This document shows, piece after piece, positions 59,863 to 64,000 of a DNA stretch of 64,000 nt (positions within the stretch are counted from its first letter, which is position 1; each line of letters starts with the position of its first letter). The notes below the pieces were generated by a model. That model searched no databases, had not been told where the DNA came from, and saw only the letters and a list, made by a program, of their open reading frames with translations. The DNA comes from Bog-473 sp963744935 (lineage in GTDB: Bacteria > Actinomycetota > Acidimicrobiia > Acidimicrobiales > RAAP-2): the NCBI GenBank assembly GCA_963744935.1, contig CAVUVM010000005.1, positions 1-64,000 on the forward strand, read 5' to 3'. The position numbers and the translations under genes are program-made.

Positions 59863-60993
59863 TCAGACTGGCGCCGACCAGCTCAGCCGGGTGCCACCTG
59901 TCTCAACGGAGAGGATCTCGAAGGTCCCGCTCAGCTTCTCGGCTCGGTTGCGCAGATTCATCAGACCATGACCCATGGCACCCGCGGGGTCGATCTCGAG
60001 CCCCCTGCCGTTGTCGATGATCTCGACGAGGACGAGGTCGTCGTCCACGCTGATCTCCACACTGCAGCGAGAAGCGCCGGCATGCTTGGCCGCGTTGGTC
60101 AGAGCCTCTCGCACAACGGCCAGGATGTGGTCGGCTACCCGTGGTGGGACAGTGTTGTCCACTGGACCGACGAACCGCACCTCGGGACGCGTCCCAAGAG
60201 TCGGGGTCAGCTCGTCGGCCAACTCAACCACGGCGTGGCGCAGGCCACCCGGCAGCGAGGCATCGCCCAGCTCGAAGATAGCGGTCCTGATCTCGGTGAT
60301 CGTGGAGTCGAGCTCATCCACCGCATGCTCCACGCGGCCGTGCACCTGCGGGAGATCCTCCAGCCTGGCCGCGCCGGCCAGGCTCATGCCGACCGCGTAG
60401 ATCCGCTGGATCACCCGGTCGTGCAGATCCCGCGCAATACGATCCCGGTCATCGAGAACGCTGAGCGACCGCACGCGCTCGTGCAAGCGATGGTTCTGGA
60501 TCGCGACGCCCGTCGCCAGGGCAAGCGCTTCGGCCAGCGCCTCGTCTTCATCGCTGAATCCTTCGGAACCGATCTTGTCGGTCAGATAGAGGTTGCCAAA
60601 GACCTCGTTTCGAACCCTCAGCGGAACCCCAAGAAACGAAGTCATCGGAGGATGGTTCGGGGGAAACCCGTAACTGTCGGGGTGCTCGCTGATCTGAGCC
60701 AGACGCAGGTGCACGGGCTCGGTGATCAAGAGCCCGAGGACGCCCCGACCGGTCGGACGGGCGCCGATAGCCCGCTCCTCCTCCTCGTCCAGCCCAACGG
60801 TCAGGAACTGCTCGAGGCCCGTGTGCGCTTCGTTGAGCACGCCGAGGGCGCCGTAGCGGGCGTCGACCAGCGAACAGGCCTCCTCAATCAAGGTCCTGAG
60901 CAATTGGGGCAGCTCGACGTCATTGGTGATCAAGAGGACCGCTCCCAAAAGCCGCCGCAGCTTCTCGGGATCGCTCACCCTGCTGTAGGGCAT
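59863..60993 (-). CDS. devS: DevS/DosS-like GAF sensor histidine kinase
   Basis: 376 residues. One GAF domain (about 20-170) with FPPNHPPMTSFLGVPLRVRN and FGNLYLTDK: His114 and Tyr136 have the same 22-residue spacing as the heme ligand His149 and Tyr171 of M. tuberculosis DosS. Then a HisKA_3 helix, RIARDLHDRVIQRIYAVGMSL (phospho-His191), and the HATPase end VVREALTNAAKHA, NGRGLE, GHGLMNLRNRAEKL. DosS has two GAF domains; only the heme one is present here. It should sense oxygen, NO or redox state and phosphorylate the divergent regulator. Confidence 0.9.
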   Translation of the reverse strand: MPYSRVSDPEKLRRLLGAVLLITNDVELPQLLRTLIEEACSLVDARYGALGVLNEAHTGLEQFLTVGLDEEEERAIGARPTGRGVLGLLITEPVHLRLAQISEHPDSYGFPPNHPPMTSFLGVPLRVRNEVFGNLYLTDKIGSEGFSDEDEALAEALALATGVAIQNHRLHERVRSLSVLDDRDRIARDLHDRVIQRIYAVGMSLAGAARLEDLPQVHGRVEHAVDELDSTITEIRTAIFELGDASLPGGLRHAVVELADELTPTLGTRPEVRFVGPVDNTVPPRVADHILAVVREALTNAAKHAGASRCSVEISVDDDLVLVEIIDNGRGLEIDPAGAMGHGLMNLRNRAEKLSGTFEILSVETGGTRLSWSAPV

Positions 60994-61067
60994 CCCCCGA
61001 GCCTAGTGAAAGATCGCTGCGGACCCGGCGGCGCGGCCCAACGCTGTGTCGCTGGCACAATGGACTG

Positions 61068-61718
61068 ATGTCAATCCGCGTTTTTCTCCTCGACGACCAC
61101 GAACTCGTTCGTGAGGGTATCCGGAGTCTGCTGGAGAGCGATCCCGATATCGAGGTGGTCGGTGAGGCCTCCACGGCCTCGGAGGCATTGACGCGGGTGC
61201 CGTTGGCCAAGCCTGACGTGGCGATCCTGGACGTCCGGCTCGAGGAGGGCAACGGCATCGAGGTGTGCCGCGACCTGCGTTCGGTCGACCCCGAGCTCAC
61301 CTGCCTGATGTTGACTAGCTTCGCCGACGACGACGCGCTCTATGCAAGCGTGATGGCCGGTGCGGCCGGCTACGTCCTCAAACAGATCAAAGCGAGAGAT
61401 CTCATTGAAGACGTGAAGAAAGTGGCAAAGGGCGAGTCGCTGATGGATCCGAGGGCGGTGGCTCGCGTGGTGGAGAGGATCTCGAACCCACCGAAGACGG
61501 ATCCCACCGCGGACTCCCTCTCGCCCCAGGAGCTACGCATCCTGGAGCACATTTCTGAGGGGATGACGAACAAGCAGATCGCGGAGGCCATGTTTCTGGC
61601 CGAACACACGGTGAAGAACTACATCACCGGTCTGTTGCGCAAACTCAAGATGTCAAGCCGCACCGAGGCCGCGATCTACGCAACAAAACGAAAGGCTAAG
61701 GGTTCGACCGACGTCTGA
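61068..61718 (+). CDS. devR: DevR/DosR-like NarL-family response regulator
   Basis: 216 residues. Receiver domain with acidic pocket LLDDHELVREG, phospho-acceptor Asp55 (VAILDVRL), and LKQI switch lysine region. The LuxR-type HTH SPQELRILEHISEGMTNKQIAEAMFLAEHTVKNYITGLLRKL is near-identical in form to M. tuberculosis DosR. Of the DosR base-contacting residues K179, K182 and N183, the last two are kept (TVKN) and the first is His here. It is the obvious ligand of the DosR-like boxes in this region. Divergent from devS, 74 bp apart. Confidence 0.93.
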   Translation: MSIRVFLLDDHELVREGIRSLLESDPDIEVVGEASTASEALTRVPLAKPDVAILDVRLEEGNGIEVCRDLRSVDPELTCLMLTSFADDDALYASVMAGAAGYVLKQIKARDLIEDVKKVAKGESLMDPRAVARVVERISNPPKTDPTADSLSPQELRILEHISEGMTNKQIAEAMFLAEHTVKNYITGLLRKLKMSSRTEAAIYATKRKAKGSTDV

Positions 61719-61765
61719 GATGTAACTCGAGTGTTATGGCGGCCTGCATGCGGCGGACCCAAGGA

Positions 61766-62173
61766 TTACCGAACATCCTCTGAAGCCCTGGCGACGGGCA
61801 TCTCGGCCACGTCGAGACGTTCGGCCCCGGCGGATCCGTCTGTGTCCGAAGGCCGTTCGGTTCTCGTTCGGCGCCTCGGTGGCGAATCAAGGTCCACCCC
61901 ATCGTGTCGGAGTATCGCCTCAATGCGGTGGCGTTCCGACGCGGGGTACGAAAAGCTGGTCGCGTGCGCGTCGATCCCGCGCTCGGTGCAGAGCGCGATC
62001 AGAGCTCGGTCATAGGCAATTTCGGCAGCAAGAGCCGTATACGCAGAGCCTCCTTGGGGAGGCGTGACTGCCCGAAGTTCCTCTCGGCAGAGCAGCGTGT
62101 ACTCGATCAAATCGGGACCGTTCAGATCGGTCACCCACTGGTCGAGTGCGCTGGAGAGAATATCGACGTACAT
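61766..62173 (-). CDS. Hypothetical protein downstream of two DosR-like boxes
   Basis: About 135 residues from ATG 62171-62173 (GTG at 62179 also possible). Mostly helical: MYVDILSSALDQWVTDLNGP, then LIEYTLLCREELRAV, AYTALAAEIAYDRALIALCTERG, with a disordered basic/acidic tail. No family recognised. The two palindromes 44-97 bp upstream suggest DevR control. Confidence 0.62.
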   Translation of the reverse strand: MYVDILSSALDQWVTDLNGPDLIEYTLLCREELRAVTPPQGGSAYTALAAEIAYDRALIALCTERGIDAHATSFSYPASERHRIEAILRHDGVDLDSPPRRRTRTERPSDTDGSAGAERLDVAEMPVARASEDVR

Positions 62174-62216
62174 ACTCACGTCTGCAAGTGTGACGATCCG
62201 AGGTGGTCGCGAGATA

Positions 62217-62269
62217 GGGACATTCCTCCCATCTGCATGCTTGGTGACGCCGTTTAGGACATTCGTCCC
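62217..62269. promoter_or_regulatory. Two DosR-like boxes before the hypothetical gene
   Basis: GGGACATTCCTCCC (62217-62230) and AGGACATTCGTCCC (62256-62269) each match 11 of 14 core positions; their starts are 39 bp apart. They lie upstream of the minus-strand gene starting at 62173 and downstream of the usp remnant. Confidence 0.6.
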
Positions 62270-62275
62270 GTCAGG

Positions 62276-62600
62276 TCAATGACCATCGTCCCGGTCGGCG
62301 ACCGGCGTCGCGGCGGTCATGCCCAGCTCGAGACCGGTGCTACCCAGAATTCCTCCGGCGTGCTTGCCGGCGCCCCTGCTACCCACCACGAGGAGGTTCG
62401 CCGAGACCGGGGGGTCGCCGCGCGCAACAACGCCGAACAGGGGTCTCCATCCAGGACGATCCAGTGGGTGCGTTCGGGCTTCGTGCCAACCGACGACACG
62501 ATGCTCATGGCGGCGGATTCGTCCGGATGCCGCGAGAACTCGGTTCCTTCGAGAAGACGACGGCGTACACGACAACGAATTCGGTGCCGACTGAGCGAGC
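62276..62600 (-). pseudogene. Universal stress protein remnant
   Basis: Two frames carry parts of a Usp C-terminal half: ERTHWIVLDGDPCSALLRAA in one, and after a shift SANLLVVGSRGAGKHAGGILGSTGLE in the next. The N-terminal VGxDGS strand is absent and the final CPV strand is eroded. Decayed gene. Confidence 0.55.
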
Positions 62601-62676
62601 GAGCGCCGCGGGCCTCAGGCTCCCGTGAATCTCCTTTATGAAAAACCCTATTTCGCCAGCCTGGGACCCCGACGTC

Positions 62677-62712
62677 GGGACCGAGGTACCTAGTCCACGG
62701 GACCTTCCTCCC
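62677..62712. promoter_or_regulatory. Tandem DosR-like boxes before the arc genes
   Basis: GGGACCGAGGTACC (62677-62690, 10 of 14) and GGGACCTTCCTCCC (62699-62712, 11 of 14) start 22 bp apart and about 95-130 bp upstream of the truncated arcA. Weaker than the other boxes, but the spacing matches theirs. Confidence 0.5.
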
Positions 62713-62806
62713 TAGTTGACCTGGTGCGCGGGACTTCATCGTGGGACGTACAAGGCCTGCCCCGTCACACGCGCTGGGGCGCCGAAGAGAAGAGAGAAAA
62801 GGACCA

Positions 62807-63076
62807 ATGGCACCCCATATCCTCGATGTGGCCGAGATCACCGTCCTCACGACCGATGAGGACATCCGGGCCGCTGAGAGAGAACAATGGGACGACGGCA
62901 CCAACTTCTTGGCCGTGGCGCCCGGCGTAGTCATGGGCTACGAGCTCAACGTCGCCACGAACACGATGCTGCGCAAGCATGGCATCGAGGTGATCTCGAT
63001 CAGCGGCAGCGAGCTCGGTCGCGGACGCGGGGGCCCGCGGTGCATGACCTGCCCGATCGAACGCGATCTGGCCTGA
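62807..63076 (+). pseudogene. arcA: Arginine deiminase, C-terminal fragment
   Basis: 89 residues from ATG 62807, with a GAAAAGGA ribosome-binding site. It is the last part of arginine deiminase: REQWDDGTNFLAVAPGVV, GYELNVATNTMLRKHGIEVI, SGSELGRGRGGPRCMTCPIERD with the catalytic Cys. The usual enzyme is about 400 residues; the guanidinium-binding Asp, Glu and His of the earlier part are missing. The piece keeps an open frame and stands 11 bp before arcB, so it looks like an internal deletion that preserved the operon's promoter and coupling. Confidence 0.8.
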
Positions 63077-63087
63077 GGAGGATGATC

Positions 63088-64000
63088 ATGACTATCGATC
63101 TAAAGGGACGCAGCTTTCTCAAGGAGGCGGACTTCACTAAGGAGGAGTTCGCCTACCTGATCAGCGAAGCCGCGGTTCTCAGGGAGGAGAAGCGCTCGGG
63201 GACCGAGGTAGCTCGGCTGACCGGTCGGAACATTGCCCTGATCTTCGAGAAGACGTCGACCCGAACTCGTTCGGCCTTCGAGGTTGCCGCCCACGACCAA
63301 GGGGCGCACGTAACCTACATGGGTCCGGACGACTCACAACTGGGACGCAAAGAGTCGATGCCAGACACGGCCCGGGTCCTCGGCAGGATGTTCGACGGCA
63401 TCGAATACCGCGGCTTCGCGCAGGGCGCAATCGAAACCTTGGCTCGTTTCGCCGGAGTTCCCGTCTGGAACGGGCTGACCGACCAGTGGCACCCGACGCA
63501 GATGCTGGCGGACGTCTTGACGATGCTCGACCATGCGGCACGACCGATCGAGGACATCGCCTATTGCTACGTCGGGGACGCCCGCAACAACACGGCCAAC
63601 TCGCTCCTCGTCACGGGCGCACTTCTGGGGGCTGATGTCCGTCTGGCGGCACCCCAGTCGCTCTTGCCGGCGCGGGAGGTCCGCGACCTCGCGGACCGGC
63701 TGGCGGAGGTGTCGGGGGCCCGCCTCATGGTGACGGACGAGCTAGACAAGGCAGTCCGAGATGTCGACTTCCTCTACACGGACGTCTGGCTGTCGATGGG
63801 CGAGCCCCAGGACCAGTGGGCGGATCGCATCAGGGAGCTCGTCCCCTACCAGATCAATGCCGGATTGCTCGCCAGGACGCAGAACCCCGCCGTGAAGGTG
63901 CTCCACTGCCTTCCGGCCATGCACAACCGCGAGACCGAGCTGGGGGAAATGGTCTTCGCGAAGTGGGGTCTCGACGCCCTCGAGATCACCGAGGACGTGT
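63088..64000 (+). CDS. arcB: Ornithine carbamoyltransferase, catabolic type (runs off the window)
   Basis: Translated from ATG 63088, six bases after GAGGAGG. It begins MTIDLKGRSFLKEADFTKEE and carries the carbamoyl-phosphate motif FEKTSTRTRSAFEVA, the ornithine-loop region DQWHPTQMLADVLTM, VGDARNNTANSLLV and HCLPAMHN. About 304 residues are visible and the C-terminal end lies outside. Beside an arginine deiminase remnant and an island of ATP-yielding fermentative genes it most likely runs catabolically, citrulline to carbamoyl-phosphate; carbamate kinase may follow outside the window. Confidence 0.9.
   Translation, partial: MTIDLKGRSFLKEADFTKEEFAYLISEAAVLREEKRSGTEVARLTGRNIALIFEKTSTRTRSAFEVAAHDQGAHVTYMGPDDSQLGRKESMPDTARVLGRMFDGIEYRGFAQGAIETLARFAGVPVWNGLTDQWHPTQMLADVLTMLDHAARPIEDIAYCYVGDARNNTANSLLVTGALLGADVRLAAPQSLLPAREVRDLADRLAEVSGARLMVTDELDKAVRDVDFLYTDVWLSMGEPQDQWADRIRELVPYQINAGLLARTQNPAVKVLHCLPAMHNRETELGEMVFAKWGLDALEITEDV

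Overview
The window is high-GC actinobacterial DNA. Mycothiol-type anti-sigma/sigma genes, CarD, ClpC, DisA, a DUF2342-type zincin beside tilS-hpt and a fol-pan-nad-lysS supercluster point to an actinobacterium, and the set and order of genes best fit Acidimicrobiia (inference from gene content, not from a marker search). No rRNA, CRISPR array, integrase or transposase is visible, and one intact tRNA (Thr-UGU) is present.

Layout. 1-4.2 kb: start of threonine synthase, then a compatible-solute group (GpgS, a GT20 trehalose-phosphate-synthase-like enzyme, a trehalose-phosphatase) and a LytR_C protein. 4.2-15 kb: tRNA-Thr, mscL, and a minus-strand housekeeping run rlmB-ispF-ispD-carD, then disA-radA and clpC. 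15-29.8 kb: a polyprenyl diphosphate synthase, two paralogous secreted helical proteins, then a long minus-strand cofactor cluster: zincin, a fused tilS-hpt, folE-folP-pseudophosphatase-folB-folK, DUF2520, panC-panD-nadB-nadC-coaX, lysS. 29.8-34.3 kb: SigR-like sigma factor with its zinc anti-sigma factor, and a P450/SDR/MaoC/MerR lipid-type group. 34.3-46.2 kb: YfiH, the MurL-MurD2 route to D-glutamate peptidoglycan, a CADD-type candidate p-aminobenzoate synthase, two MFS exporters with a TetR regulator and a CoA-hydratase, and a secreted GH43-like protein with six 42-residue repeats.

From about 47 kb the character changes (lower third-position GC, gene fragments, a tRNA-like scrap near the border). 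47.7-64 kb carries an RCC1-repeat secreted protein, a TreT-like glycosyltransferase and then an apparent hypoxia/dormancy island: a DevS-like heme-GAF sensor kinase and DevR/DosR-like regulator, several universal stress proteins, two FMN-binding PPOX-domain proteins, a zinc alcohol dehydrogenase, phosphoketolase, acetate kinase, a truncated arginine deiminase and ornithine carbamoyltransferase. DosR-like palindromes (core GGGAC-N4-GTCCC) lie in front of nearly every transcription unit in it, several as tandem pairs spaced exactly 22 bp. The inferred job is substrate-level ATP production from acetyl-phosphate and carbamoyl-phosphate when respiration stops. The most unusual protein is a single reading frame joining a PPOX flavin/heme-type domain to a complete phosphoketolase. 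The island also holds decayed pieces (WS/DGAT, USP, arginine deiminase).

Five otherwise normal genes (disA, nadC, an enoyl-CoA hydratase, an MFS transporter, its TetR) carry single-base frame changes, mostly one extra base. This looks more like sequence error than biology, and coordinates for those genes span both frames.
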